DNA from: Tsuneonella aeria
GTDB taxonomy: Bacteria > Pseudomonadota > Alphaproteobacteria > Sphingomonadales > Sphingomonadaceae
DNA: 64,000 bases
Direction of reading: 5' to 3'
NCBI RefSeq assembly: GCF_009827495.1
Contig: NZ_WTZA01000001.1
Span: 62,001-126,000, forward strand
The notes below the pieces were generated by a model. The model worked only from the letters and a program-made list of their open reading frames with translations, was not told where the DNA came from and made no database searches. Positions 6,263-16,390 of the stretch are shown in pieces. The first letter of the stretch is position 1, and each line of letters begins with the position of its first letter. A program made the position numbers and the translations under genes.

Positions 6263-8443
6263 CTATCCGCCGCTGCCGACCTGGACCTGGAGGAACTGCG
6301 GCGCGCTGCCCGGGCCCGGCGCGTGGCCGAGTTGCGACTGGCCCTGCTGCAGGCTGGACAACGGCATCCCTGCCGCGGCGAGGGCATATGGACTGACGCG
6401 GTGCCGGGTGCACAGGCCGCCGGCGCCGTCGCTCACCAGCGGTGTTTCGAATTCCACGCCGAGCTGCGCCCCTTCGGACCGCATGACCTGGCTCACGACC
6501 AGTTGTCCGTTGCCGAGATCGAGCACGAACACGGTATTCAGCGGCACGCCCACCAGGCCTTCGATGAAGGCGCCGGTCTTGCTGAGATCGCGGATCACCG
6601 CGTCATAGCGGTGGTCGCCGTGGATTACGCCCACGCGCCGGAACATCGACCGGCGATCGGGCCGGTGCTTGTCGGGTCCGCTCGGCTCGATCAGGAACGC
6701 GCCGTCGTGGATGTTCTGGAGGACCATCGCCTGGGGCATGGCCTTTGCGAAGATCCATCCCTGGACGAGTTCGCCCCCGCGCGCCTTCACGACCTCGAGC
6801 TGGTCGAAGGCCTCCACGCCCTCGACGGTGGTTTCCATCCCCAGCGCCTTCGACAGGCCGATGATCGCGGTGATGATCTTGGCGCTGTTCTGGTCTTTCT
6901 GGGTGCAGGTATCGACGAAGCTCTTGTCCACCTTCAGCTTGTCGAACGGCGCGGAGCGCAAGTAGCTGAGCGACGAATAGCCGGTCCCGAAATCGTCGAG
7001 CGCGAGCCGGACGCCGAGTTGCTTGAGCGCGTGGAACGTGGCGTCGGTGGCGTCGCTGTCGCCCATGAAGACGCTTTCGGTCAGCTCGAGCTCCAGCCGG
7101 TCGGGCGCAAGGCCGCTCGCCTGCAGCGCATCCGCCACGACATCGACAAAGCCTGCCGCGGTGAACTGGCGGGCGGACACGTTCACGGCCACCCGCACCG
7201 TCGCCGGCCACTGCGCGGCGTCCTGGCAGGCCCGATGGAGCGCCCAGTCGCCGAGCGGGGCGATGAGGCTGGAATCCTCCGCCACTGGGATGAACAGGCC
7301 GGGGCTGACCCAGCCGCGTTCCTCGTGCTCCCAGCGCATGAGCGCTTCCATCCCGACCACGCGGTTGTCCGCCACCCGCACCACCGGCTGGTAATGCAGT
7401 TCGAGCTGGTCGCTCTCCAGGGCCTGGCGCAGATCGTCGAGCAGGAGCTGGCGCTCCTCCTCCTCGTCCTTGAGGTCGGCCGAATAGAAGCGGAACTGGC
7501 CGCGCCCGCCGTTCTTCGCGGCATAGAGCGCCAGGTCGGATGCCCGGATCAGCTCTTCGGTTTCCAGCCCGTCGTAGGGGGCGATGGCGATCCCCACCGA
7601 CGTGCCGATGATGGCCCGCTTGTCATCGATGGGATAAGGCTGCGAGATGATCTGGATGACCTTTTCCGCCAGGTCGCCCAGCTTGCCGCGATCGTCGACG
7701 TCGGGGATGATGACCTGGAACTCGTCGCCGCCCAGGCGTCCGATTTCGCCGCGGTCGCCGATGATGTTGCGCAGTCGTTCCGCCACCTGCTGAAGCAGGT
7801 TGTCGCCCGCCGGGTGGCCCATGGTGTCGTTGACCTGCTTGAACCGGTCGAGGTCCAGCATCATCAGCGCGCAGGTGCGCTTGGCCGCGCGATAGGCCGC
7901 CAGCAGCCCGTCGAGCCGGCGGTTCATGCGATGGCGGTTGTAGAGCCCGGTCAGGGAATCGAATTCCGCCAGGCGCGAATCTTCGATCTTGCGCTGGTAT
8001 TCGACCGATATGTCCTTGGCCCAGCCGCGATAGCCGTGGAACCGTCCCGTGGAATCGATCTTGGGCTGGCCCGACAGCAGCAGCCATACCGGTTTGCCGG
8101 TGCGCGCTTCGGGCAGGGCGCAGCGGACGGTCACGTCGGAAATGCGGTTGCGGGCCTTGATCTGGAAGCCGAGCGGGCGGCCCGACCGGTTGTCCGGATC
8201 GTCGGGATCGGTTTCGAACAGGCCCGTCAGCGGGTGGCCCAGCAGGGCATGAAGCGGGATCCCGAGCGCATCGGCAGCCGCCGGGGAGAGGTAGTTCAGG
8301 ATACCTTCGGCATCGGACGACCAGATCCACGCAAGGCCGGTCTGTTCGAAATCCTCGAGCACGGCGTGGCGCAATCCATCGCTGGTCAGATCGACCTGAG
8401 CGGGGGCGCCGGAAAACCCTCTCCAGAGATTGCTGACTGCCAT
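6263..8443 (-). CDS. PAS-GGDEF-EAL-PilZ cyclic-di-GMP signalling protein
   Basis: This 726-residue cytoplasmic protein combines four modules. A PAS-like sensor lies at about residues 25-150. A GGDEF diguanylate cyclase has an intact GGDEF at 238-242. An EAL phosphodiesterase has EAL at 366-368, DDFGTGYS at 483-490 and the VEGVE segment near 540. A C-terminal PilZ-like domain (about 595-670) has the RxxxR region at 597-603 and DLSKTG at 619-624. No membrane segment is visible. The RxxD product-inhibition site expected just before GGDEF is not seen. Both catalytic motifs look complete, so the net activity cannot be predicted. It sits alone between a secreted protein and hemA. Confidence 0.9.
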   Translation of the reverse strand: MAVSNLWRGFSGAPAQVDLTSDGLRHAVLEDFEQTGLAWIWSSDAEGILNYLSPAAADALGIPLHALLGHPLTGLFETDPDDPDNRSGRPLGFQIKARNRISDVTVRCALPEARTGKPVWLLLSGQPKIDSTGRFHGYRGWAKDISVEYQRKIEDSRLAEFDSLTGLYNRHRMNRRLDGLLAAYRAAKRTCALMMLDLDRFKQVNDTMGHPAGDNLLQQVAERLRNIIGDRGEIGRLGGDEFQVIIPDVDDRGKLGDLAEKVIQIISQPYPIDDKRAIIGTSVGIAIAPYDGLETEELIRASDLALYAAKNGGRGQFRFYSADLKDEEEERQLLLDDLRQALESDQLELHYQPVVRVADNRVVGMEALMRWEHEERGWVSPGLFIPVAEDSSLIAPLGDWALHRACQDAAQWPATVRVAVNVSARQFTAAGFVDVVADALQASGLAPDRLELELTESVFMGDSDATDATFHALKQLGVRLALDDFGTGYSSLSYLRSAPFDKLKVDKSFVDTCTQKDQNSAKIITAIIGLSKALGMETTVEGVEAFDQLEVVKARGGELVQGWIFAKAMPQAMVLQNIHDGAFLIEPSGPDKHRPDRRSMFRRVGVIHGDHRYDAVIRDLSKTGAFIEGLVGVPLNTVFVLDLGNGQLVVSQVMRSEGAQLGVEFETPLVSDGAGGLCTRHRVSPYALAAAGMPLSSLQQGQSQLGHAPGPGSAPQFLQVQVGSGG

Positions 8444-8541
8444 GGCCCCATCAAATCCCGATTGCCGGACGCGCCGGTTGCTTGCGGAATGTGTAGCGGG
8501 GCAATGGTTACCACTGCCCTAAGACTCTTGGGTGGCGGCTG

Positions 8542-9762
8542 TCAGGCAGCCCTGGCGAGATCCAGTTCCAGCCGGTCCCACACCTCGACCAGCGCGGCGG
8601 TGAGTTCCATCATCATTGCTTCGCTGTGCGACGGTCCCGGGGTGAAGCGCAGCCGCTCCGTCCCCCGAGGGACGGTGGGGAAATTGATCGGTTGCACATA
8701 CATGCCGTATTCGGCGAGCAGGATGTCGCTGATCTTCTTGGCGCGCACCGGATCGCCGACCATCAGCGGCACGATGTGCGTGGTGCTGTCCATCACCGGC
8801 AGGCCCGCGTCGCGCATCATGCCCTTGAGGCGCGCGGCGGCCGCCTGCTGGCCGTCACGTTCCTCGCTGGAAGCCTTGAGATGGCGGACGGATGCGAGGA
8901 CCCCGGCGACAAGCACGGGCGAAAGCGAGGTCGTGAAGATGAAGCCCGGCGCGTAGGAGCGGATGCAGTCCACCACCTTGCGGTCCGCGGCGATGTAGCC
9001 ACCCATCACGCCGAACGCCTTGCCCAGCGTCCCCTCGATGATGTCGATCCGGTGCGCCGCTTCGTCACGTTCGGAAATGCCGCCGCCGTGCTTGCCGTAC
9101 ATGCCGACTGCGTGCACCTCGTCGATATAGGTCAGCGCGTTATAGCGTTCGGCAAGGTCGCAGATCGCGTGGATCGGGGCGATGTCGCCGTCCATCGAAT
9201 AGACGCTCTCGAACGCGATCAGCTTGGGCGCGTCAGGGTCTTCGGCCGCGAGCAGTTCTTCCAGGTGCGCCACGTCGTTGTGGCGGAATACGCGCTTTTC
9301 GGCGCCGGAATTTCGGATGCCGGCGATCATGCTTGCGTGATTGAGCTCGTCGGAGAAGATCACGCATCCCGGAAGCAGCTTGGCAAGCGTCGACAGCGTC
9401 GCATCGTTGGAGACATAGCCGCTGGTGAAGATCAGCGCCGCTTCCTTGCCGTGGAGGTCCGCCAATTCCTCTTCCAGCTGAATGTGATAGTGCGTGTTGC
9501 CGCCGATGTTGCGCGTGCCGCCGCTGCCTGCGCCCACATCGTGCAGCGCCTCTTCCATCGCGGCGATCACCTTGGGGTGCTGGCCCATCGCGAGATAATC
9601 GTTGGAGCACCACACGGTAATCGGCTTGGGGCCATTGTGGCCGTGGAAGCAGCGCGCGTTGGGGAAAGCGCCCTTGTTGCGGAGGATGTCGATGAACACG
9701 CGGTAGCGACCTTCGGCGTGCAGGCGGTCGATCGCCTGGTCGAAGATATGGTCGTAGTTCAC
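8542..9762 (-). CDS. hemA: 5-aminolevulinate synthase
   Basis: This PLP enzyme of the alpha-oxoamine synthase family condenses glycine with succinyl-CoA to 5-aminolevulinate, the C4 entry to haem and bacteriochlorophyll typical of alphaproteobacteria. Visible features are the glycine-rich [13 protein letters not shown] segment, [11 protein letters not shown], the PLP-site DEVHAVG and the lysine in GTLGKAFG. I chose the GTG at 9762 (406 residues, beginning [14 protein letters not shown] as in homologues). An in-frame ATG at 9792 preceded by GGAGG would add ten residues and remains possible. The succinyl-CoA it uses is also the end product of the propionyl-CoA module elsewhere in the window. 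Confidence 0.93.
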   Translation of the reverse strand: MNYDHIFDQAIDRLHAEGRYRVFIDILRNKGAFPNARCFHGHNGPKPITVWCSNDYLAMGQHPKVIAAMEEALHDVGAGSGGTRNIGGNTHYHIQLEEELADLHGKEAALIFTSGYVSNDATLSTLAKLLPGCVIFSDELNHASMIAGIRNSGAEKRVFRHNDVAHLEELLAAEDPDAPKLIAFESVYSMDGDIAPIHAICDLAERYNALTYIDEVHAVGMYGKHGGGISERDEAAHRIDIIEGTLGKAFGVMGGYIAADRKVVDCIRSYAPGFIFTTSLSPVLVAGVLASVRHLKASSEERDGQQAAAARLKGMMRDAGLPVMDSTTHIVPLMVGDPVRAKKISDILLAEYGMYVQPINFPTVPRGTERLRFTPGPSHSEAMMMELTAALVEVWDRLELDLARAA

Positions 9763-9951
9763 TGGCCTGATCCGTCCACTGCCACTGTCCATCGCCTCCG
9801 CCGGAAATGCGCCGGCCAGACGGGCCGCGCATACGCCTCGGCACGCAACTTTGCCACCGCGATCTTTGCGAATCGTTCGCGATTGGGCGGCGGCCCCGGG
9901 GCCCGTTGAGCCATATCAAAAACGGCATGGCCCCGCCCGGCAAGCCCCGCG

Positions 9952-10746
9952 TCAGATCGCCTCGATCCGGTCAAGGCCATGGGCGCCGAGCACGGGCTGG
10001 AGGAGGGCGAATTCGGCCAAGTCCCCCGTGGTCAGCGCCAAGTCCGGCCCCCCGCGCGCGAAGTCCTGTCCCGCGGTAAGGCTGGCGATCCGGCGGGCGA
10101 TCCCCGCTGCCCCGTCCACGAACCGCACGCCGGGCCCCATCGCGGCGGCGAGGTCATCCGCGACCAGCGGGAAATGCGTGCAGGCGAGCACGACGGTGTC
10201 GATATCCGCGCCGCCGGGCTGGGCGCGAAGTCCGCGCGCCGCTTCGGCGAAAACGGCCGGATCGGCGGGCGCACCGCGAAGGCGCGCCTCGGCCGCGGCC
10301 ACAAGGGCCGGCGCGGCGTGCCGGATCAGGCGCGTGCCGCCGGCGTGTTCCGCCTCCAGCCGGTCGACATAACCCTGGCGGATCGTCGCCTCGGTGCCCA
10401 GGAGCCCGATCGTGCCCGTGCGGGTGAGGGCGGCGGCCGGCTTGATCGCGGGCACGGTGCCGACGATCGGGATCCGCAGCACGTCGCGCACCATGCCGAG
10501 CGCGATCGTGCTGGCCGTGTTGCACGCGATCGTCGCTAGGCGTGGGCGATAGCGTTCGCTCAGCACGCCGAGCAACCCGGCGACGCGCGCCGCGATCTCC
10601 GCTTCCGTTTTCGTGCCATAGGGGAGGCCGGCCGTATCGGCGGCGTAGATCACCGGCGCCTGCGGCAGCAGCTTGCGCACTTCAGCGAGCACGGTGAGCC
10701 CGCCCACGCCCGAATCAAACAACAGGATGGGGGCGGCGGGATTCAC
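9952..10746 (-). CDS. murI: Glutamate racemase
   Basis: This 264-residue enzyme interconverts L- and D-glutamate for peptidoglycan. The two catalytic cysteines lie in IACNTAST (C75) and LACTHFPL (C189), and the N-terminal LLFDSGVGGLTVL motif is present. The GTG at 10746 was chosen because the motif then begins at residue 8; the longer open frame runs back into the plsY start region. It diverges from plsY with a 121-bp gap that probably holds both promoters. Confidence 0.93.
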   Translation of the reverse strand: MNPAAPILLFDSGVGGLTVLAEVRKLLPQAPVIYAADTAGLPYGTKTEAEIAARVAGLLGVLSERYRPRLATIACNTASTIALGMVRDVLRIPIVGTVPAIKPAAALTRTGTIGLLGTEATIRQGYVDRLEAEHAGGTRLIRHAAPALVAAAEARLRGAPADPAVFAEAARGLRAQPGGADIDTVVLACTHFPLVADDLAAAMGPGVRFVDGAAGIARRIASLTAGQDFARGGPDLALTTGDLAEFALLQPVLGAHGLDRIEAI

Positions 10747-10867
10747 GCGATAACTCCAGACCCGTGCGAAAAGGGTGGCCGGAGCGCTTGTCGAACGCCC
10801 GCCTTTTCTTCTAGCGTCGCTTAGGGGCAACAACGGCCCCCCGACAAGATCAGGCCGAACGGGAACC

Positions 10868-11454
<587 letters not shown>

Positions 11455-11455
<1 letters not shown>

Positions 11456-12543
11456 TGCTTTCGCAGGAAGAGGCTTTCGCGCGCATCCGCCTCCTGCGCT
11501 CGCCCAATATCGGCCCGGTCAGCTACCGCCAGTTGCTGGCGCGCTTCGCCACGGCGGAGGCGGCGATCGCCGCGCTGCCGGACCTGGCCCAGCGCGGCGG
11601 GCGTGCCTACCGTGCCGCGGCGCCGGAGACGATTGCAGAGGAAATCTCGCAAGTCCGCCGGGCCAGGGCGCGCTATCTGTTCCACGATCAGCCCGGCTAT
11701 CCGCCCCTCTTGAAAGAGATCGCGGCCGCCCCGCCGATCCTGGTCGTGCGCGGGGATCAGTCGCTGGCGGCGCGGTCGTGCCTGGCGATGGTGGGCGCCC
11801 GCAACGCGTCGGCCGCGGCGGTGAAGATCGCGCGCGAATTCGCGGCGGCGCTTGCGGACGCAGGGTTCACCGTGGTCTCCGGCCTGGCGCGCGGGATTGA
11901 CGGCGCGGCGCACGAAGGGGCGCTGCCCGCGACCATCGGCGTGATCGCCAGCGGCATCGACGTGCCCTATCCGCCCCAGCACGCCGCGTTGCAGGAACAG
12001 ATTGCCGACGAAGGCCTGCTGATCGCCGAACAGCCGCCCGGCACGGAACCGCGGGGCAGCCACTTTCCCAGCCGAAACCGGATCATCGCGGGACTCGCCA
12101 TGGGTACGCTGGTGGTGGAGGCGGCGCCCAAGTCCGGCAGCCTGATCACCGCGCGGCTGGCGGCGGAGGCGGGGCGCGAGGTCATGGCGATCCCCGGCAG
12201 CCCGCTGGATGCGCGGGCAACGGGGTGCAACCAGCTCATCCGCGACGGCGCCGTCCTCGTCCAGACGCCGGAGGATGTCATCGAACTGATGAACGGCTTC
12301 GACGGGCATGCGCGCTCCACCTTTCGCGAGGCCGCGCCGGCGTATGTCTATGCCGACGACGAACTGGCCGATGCCGAGCCCGCCGACGTTGCCGCGCTGC
12401 TCACCACCGCGCCCGTGGCGGTGGACGAACTGATCCGCCAGTCGGGGGAACCGGCCGCGGCCGTCCAGCTCTCCCTGCTGGAGCTGGAGATCGCCGGCCG
12501 CCTCGTCCGCCACGCAGGCGGGCGGGTGAGCCTCGGCGCCTGA
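11455..12543 (+). CDS. dprA: DNA processing protein DprA/Smf
   Basis: This 362-residue protein loads RecA onto single-stranded DNA during natural transformation. The Rossmann-like core is recognisable: MVGARNAS, VSGLARGIDGAAH, SGIDVPYPP, FPSRNRIIAG, VVEAAPKSGSLITA and AIPGSPLDARATGCN. A C-terminal winged-helix-like segment (about 310-360) follows. The loop before IGVIASG is slightly shorter than usual. It starts inside the plsY stop codon. The pairing with plsY and topA is common in alphaproteobacteria; a role in competence here is not shown by the window. Confidence 0.92.
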
Positions 12544-12642
12544 TCTCACCGGACAGCGTTCGCGATTGCCCGCTTGACCTCGCTCCGCCGGTCGCTGCAC
12601 CCTCGCGCGTACGTATACGCGTAGGGACACCGACACACTCTC

Positions 12643-15243
12643 ATGCAACTCGTCATCGTAGAATCGCCCGCCAAGGCGAAGACCATTGAGAAATATCTCG
12701 GCAAGGACTACAAGGTCCTGGCCTCCTACGGTCATGTGCGCGACCTGCCGCCCAAGGATGGAAGCGTACGCCCGGATGACGATTTCGCGATGGATTGGGA
12801 GGTCTACCGCGACAAGACCGGCCGGGTGAAGGACATCGCGGACCTGGCCAAGAAAGCCGATCGCCTGATCCTGGCGACCGACCCCGACCGCGAGGGGGAG
12901 GCGATTTCCTGGCACGTGCGCGATCTTCTGGCGAAGAAGAAGGCGCTGCCGGCGGAGGTGGAGCGGGTCACCTTCAACGCCATCACCAGGAACGCCGTGA
13001 CCGAGGCGATGGCCCGCCCGCGCGCGCTCGACCAGGACCTGATCGACGCTTACCTGGCGCGCCGCGCGCTCGATTACCTCTATGGTTTCACCCTGTCGCC
13101 GGTGCTGTGGCGCCGCCTGCCGGGTGCCAAGAGCGCGGGCCGGGTGCAGTCGGTCGCCCTGCGCCTTATCGTCGAGCGCGAACGCGAGATCGAGGCGTTC
13201 GTCGCGCAGGAATACTGGTCGGTCGTCGCCCACCTGCAACACGACGGCACGGCCTTCGATGCGCGCCTGGTCACCTACGACGGGCAGAAGCTGGAGCGCC
13301 TGTCGATCGGCGAGGAAGGGACCGCGCTTGCCGCCAGGAAGGCGGTCGAGGATGCGCCCTTCACGGTCGAGGAGGTCGAGACCCGGCCCCTGAAGCGCAA
13401 TCCGGCGCCGCCGTTCACCACCTCCACCCTGCAGCAGGAGGCCGCGCGCAAGCTCGGCTTTTCGGCGAGCCACACCATGCGGCTGGCGCAGAACCTCTAC
13501 GAAGCCGGCGCGATCACCTACATGCGCACCGACGGCGTGCAGATGGACTCCAGCGCGATCAGCGCGGCGCGGAAGGCGATCAGCGACCGGTTCAGCGGGC
13601 ACTATCTCCCCGAAAAGCCGCGCATCTACCAGACCAAGGCCAAGAACGCGCAAGAAGCCCACGAAGCGATCCGGCCGACCGATTTCGCGCGCGACAAGGC
13701 CGGGCAGGGCGACGAGGCGCGGCTTTACGACCTCATCTTCAAGCGGGCGATGGCCAGCCAGATGGCGGCCGCCAGCCTGGAGCGGACGACCGTCACCCTG
13801 CGCGATCCCACGGGCCGCCACGAACTGCGCGCCACGGGCCAGGTGGTGAAGTTCCCCGGCTTTCTTGCCGTGTACGAGGAAGGCCTGGACCAGCGCGGCG
13901 AGGATGACGAGGAAGGTCTGCTGCCGCTGATGCGCAAGGGCGACAGCCCGCACAAGCAGGGGGTCGATGCCGCGCAGCATTTCACCCAGCCGCCACCGCG
14001 GTTTTCGGAGGCCAGCCTGGTGAAGCGGCTGGAGGAGCTCGGCATCGGGCGGCCATCGACCTACGCCTCCACCATCCAGACGATCCGCGACCGCGCCTAC
14101 GTGCGGATGGAAAAGAACCGTTTCTTCGCCGAAGAAAGCGGGCGGCTGCTGACGGCGTTCCTGGAACGGTTCTTCGAACGCTATGTCGGCTACGATTTTA
14201 CCGCCGGCATGGAGGACGAACTCGACGAGGTGTCCGCCGGCAAGGAAGAATGGAAGGCGCTGCTCCGCGCCTTCTGGGTCGATTTCAAGCCCAAGACCGA
14301 CGAGGTCATGGACAAGAAACCGTCCGAAGTGACGGAGGAGCTCGACGGTTACCTGTCCGACTTCCTGTTCCCCCCGCGCGCCGACGGCGGCGATCCGCGG
14401 CAGTGCCAGGTCTGCATCGCGGAAGGGCGCGAAGGCGGCCGGCTCGCGCTGCGCGGCGGGAAGTTCGGCGCATTCGTTGCCTGTTCCAACTATCCCGAAT
14501 GCAAGTACACGCGCCGCTTCGCCCAACCCGGCGGGGAGGGCGAGGGCGACGGTGCCGATGGAGCAATGGGCAAGGATCCGGAAACCGGCCTTGAGGTCAT
14601 GCGCAAGACGGGGCGCTTCGGGCCTTACGTGGAATTGGGCGAAGGCAAGGATGCCAGGCGCGCCTCGATCCCCAAGGACTTGCCCGATTTCGACCTGGAA
14701 TGGGCGCTGAAACTGCTGGCCCTGCCGCGCATCGTCGGCACCCATCCGGAAACCGGAAACGAGATCGAAGCGAATATCGGACGTTATGGCCCGTATCTCC
14801 GCCATGACGGCAAGTATGGAAAGCTGGCCAACACGCGCGAGGTGTTCGAGGTCGGCATGAACCGGGCGGTCGATATCCTGGCACAGGCCGGCCAGCGTGG
14901 CGGCGGACGCGTGGCGGCGGCGCCGCTCAAGACGTTCGGCGCGCACCCGACCAGCGGCGGGGAGATGAAGGTGATGGCAGGGCGGTATGGTCCCTACGTC
15001 ACGGATGGCGCCACCAACGCGACCCTCCCCCGCGATGCCAAACCCGAAGACCTGACCGAAGCGCAGGCCATCGAACTCATCGATGCCCGCGCCGCCAAGG
15101 GCCCCCCGAAGAAGAAGGGCCGCAAGGCGCCCGCCAAAAAGGCGCCTGCGAAAAAAACGGCTGCCAAGAAGCCAGCAGCGAAGAAGGCCGGGCCGAACAA
15201 GAACTCCGCCCCCAAAGCCGCGAAGAAGGCAGAGGCAGGCTGA
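12643..15243 (+). CDS. topA: DNA topoisomerase I (type IA, omega)
   Basis: This 866-residue enzyme relaxes negative supercoils. It starts with the TOPRIM motif LVIVESPAKAKTIEKYLG, followed by ATDPDREGEAISWH. The active-site tyrosine is Y293 in AITYMRTDG. A zinc ribbon (CQVC ... CSNYPECKYTRRF) lies near residues 588-625, followed by further C-terminal repeats. The last ~50 residues form a Lys/Ala/Pro-rich, histone-H1-like tail (repeated APAKK/AAKK) typical of alphaproteobacterial TopA. The ~100-bp interval before it contains the inverted repeat CGCGTA-CGTA-TACGCG. The stop codon overlaps the ATG of the next small gene by one base. Confidence 0.96.
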   Translation: MQLVIVESPAKAKTIEKYLGKDYKVLASYGHVRDLPPKDGSVRPDDDFAMDWEVYRDKTGRVKDIADLAKKADRLILATDPDREGEAISWHVRDLLAKKKALPAEVERVTFNAITRNAVTEAMARPRALDQDLIDAYLARRALDYLYGFTLSPVLWRRLPGAKSAGRVQSVALRLIVEREREIEAFVAQEYWSVVAHLQHDGTAFDARLVTYDGQKLERLSIGEEGTALAARKAVEDAPFTVEEVETRPLKRNPAPPFTTSTLQQEAARKLGFSASHTMRLAQNLYEAGAITYMRTDGVQMDSSAISAARKAISDRFSGHYLPEKPRIYQTKAKNAQEAHEAIRPTDFARDKAGQGDEARLYDLIFKRAMASQMAAASLERTTVTLRDPTGRHELRATGQVVKFPGFLAVYEEGLDQRGEDDEEGLLPLMRKGDSPHKQGVDAAQHFTQPPPRFSEASLVKRLEELGIGRPSTYASTIQTIRDRAYVRMEKNRFFAEESGRLLTAFLERFFERYVGYDFTAGMEDELDEVSAGKEEWKALLRAFWVDFKPKTDEVMDKKPSEVTEELDGYLSDFLFPPRADGGDPRQCQVCIAEGREGGRLALRGGKFGAFVACSNYPECKYTRRFAQPGGEGEGDGADGAMGKDPETGLEVMRKTGRFGPYVELGEGKDARRASIPKDLPDFDLEWALKLLALPRIVGTHPETGNEIEANIGRYGPYLRHDGKYGKLANTREVFEVGMNRAVDILAQAGQRGGGRVAAAPLKTFGAHPTSGGEMKVMAGRYGPYVTDGATNATLPRDAKPEDLTEAQAIELIDARAAKGPPKKKGRKAPAKKAPAKKTAAKKPAAKKAGPNKNSAPKAAKKAEAG

Positions 15244-15425
15244 TGGCGAAGGAGCATTTCGAGCGCCACAAGCAGCCGTGGAAGGCCGACGAGGCCGGCC
15301 AGCTCCGCATGCTGGCCGGCAAGGGCAAGGGGCTGAAAGAGATCGCCAAGGCGATCAATCGCAGCGAGGAATCCACGAAAGACTTCGCCAAGAAGAACGG
15401 CATAGAGATTGTGAAGAAGCGCTGA
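15243..15425 (+). CDS. Small basic protein, possible helix-turn-helix
   Basis: This 60-residue basic protein begins exactly inside the topA stop codon (TGATG), which argues for translational coupling. Its central part (W-x-A-D-E, then LRMLAGKGKGLKEIAKAI and RSEESTKDFAKKNG) has the spacing of a Myb/SANT- or GcrA-like DNA-binding helix-turn-helix, with a tryptophan at its start and IA before the turn. This is pattern recognition only; no characterised homologue is known to me. Linkage to topA suggests a role near DNA. Confidence 0.65.
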   Translation: MAKEHFERHKQPWKADEAGQLRMLAGKGKGLKEIAKAINRSEESTKDFAKKNGIEIVKKR

Positions 15426-15443
15426 CCGCGCGCTTCCTCAATT

Positions 15444-16376
15444 TCACTGGTGCTGCAATGCGGCCCAGGCCGTGCCCTGCACGATGGCGCGCGCGCGCAG
15501 CGCGGCGTCGAGATAGGGCGTCGGCTTGCGCAGGAAACGCATGGGCGCCTTGCCCAGGAAGCGCTTGGCATCTTTCGTGAAGTGGGAATGATCGTGGTAG
15601 TTGGAATCGATCAACGAGAGGTCGAAGGGCGGCCCGGCGAGCTTCAGCGCCACGATCGATCGTAACAGGCGCGTCCTGCGCAGCAGCAGTTTGGGCGTAA
15701 ACCCGAAGAAGCGCTTCGCCAGCCGTTCCAGCCGCCGCTGGTTCATGCCCAGATGGTCGCACGCGTCCTGCACGGTATGGCGGCCGGGCGCGGCGAGCAG
15801 GTTCGCGATGCGCTGGATATCGGCCTCCATCGGGTGAGGCTGGGCCAGCAGCGGCGGGAGCGCGCGGTCGAGTATCGCCTTGACCGACGGTCCCTGATCG
15901 CTGGCGCGCAGCTCGTCCACCAGGTCGCGGACCGGTTCGGCCGGCAGCACTGCGGAGAGCGGGACCACCCGGTCGCGCAGGCTGTCCGCCGGGATCGCGG
16001 TGAGGCGCGCCATGCCGACCGCGGTCATCGTCACGCCGATCGTGACCCCGCCGCGCCCCACGGCCATCTCCGCCGCATGGCTGGTGCTGCCGTAGAGCGC
16101 CGCCGGCGGAATGGTTTGCGCCGTCCCGTCACCGATGGTCAGGTTCATCGCGTGCGGTGCGATGATGAACCGGATCGCCGGCACTCTCGGCAGAATGGTT
16201 TCCGTCGAAAAAGTGCACGCCGCCTGGTCGGAATCGAACACGTGATAGTCGCTGACACACGGCGCCAGGGCGCCGGCGGGGAGTTCGAAACGCATGGACG
16301 TTCCCGGCGGCAGGCCGAACAGCGCCGGGTCGACGCCGTGTACGTGACTGCCGCTCTCGATCAGTGCGCGCCCCAT
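15444..16376 (-). CDS. AraC family transcriptional regulator
   Basis: This 310-residue protein has a C-terminal AraC-type double helix-turn-helix at about 190-290 (IQRIANLLAAPGRHTVQDAC, then LGMNQRRLERLAKRFFGFTP and LLRRTRLLRSIVALKL, with a HSHFTKDAKRFLGKAPMRF segment). The N-terminal ~180 residues resemble the ligand-binding half of such regulators but show no ligand motif I can name. It is convergent with the topA pair and lies downstream of era on the same strand. Target genes are unknown. Confidence 0.85.
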   Translation of the reverse strand: MGRALIESGSHVHGVDPALFGLPPGTSMRFELPAGALAPCVSDYHVFDSDQAACTFSTETILPRVPAIRFIIAPHAMNLTIGDGTAQTIPPAALYGSTSHAAEMAVGRGGVTIGVTMTAVGMARLTAIPADSLRDRVVPLSAVLPAEPVRDLVDELRASDQGPSVKAILDRALPPLLAQPHPMEADIQRIANLLAAPGRHTVQDACDHLGMNQRRLERLAKRFFGFTPKLLLRRTRLLRSIVALKLAGPPFDLSLIDSNYHDHSHFTKDAKRFLGKAPMRFLRKPTPYLDAALRARAIVQGTAWAALQHQ

Positions 16377-16390
16377 CCTTCCCGCAGCCG

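Noticed and set aside
5526..6608. Plus-strand frame over the Thr-rich secreted gene
   Set aside because: Gly/Arg-rich translation with no motif; the minus-strand frame has a clear signal peptide.
12606..12621. Inverted repeat CGCGTA-CGTA-TACGCG before topA as a supercoil-responsive element
   Set aside because: It is short and in GC-rich sequence; no matching promoter boxes could be set around it.
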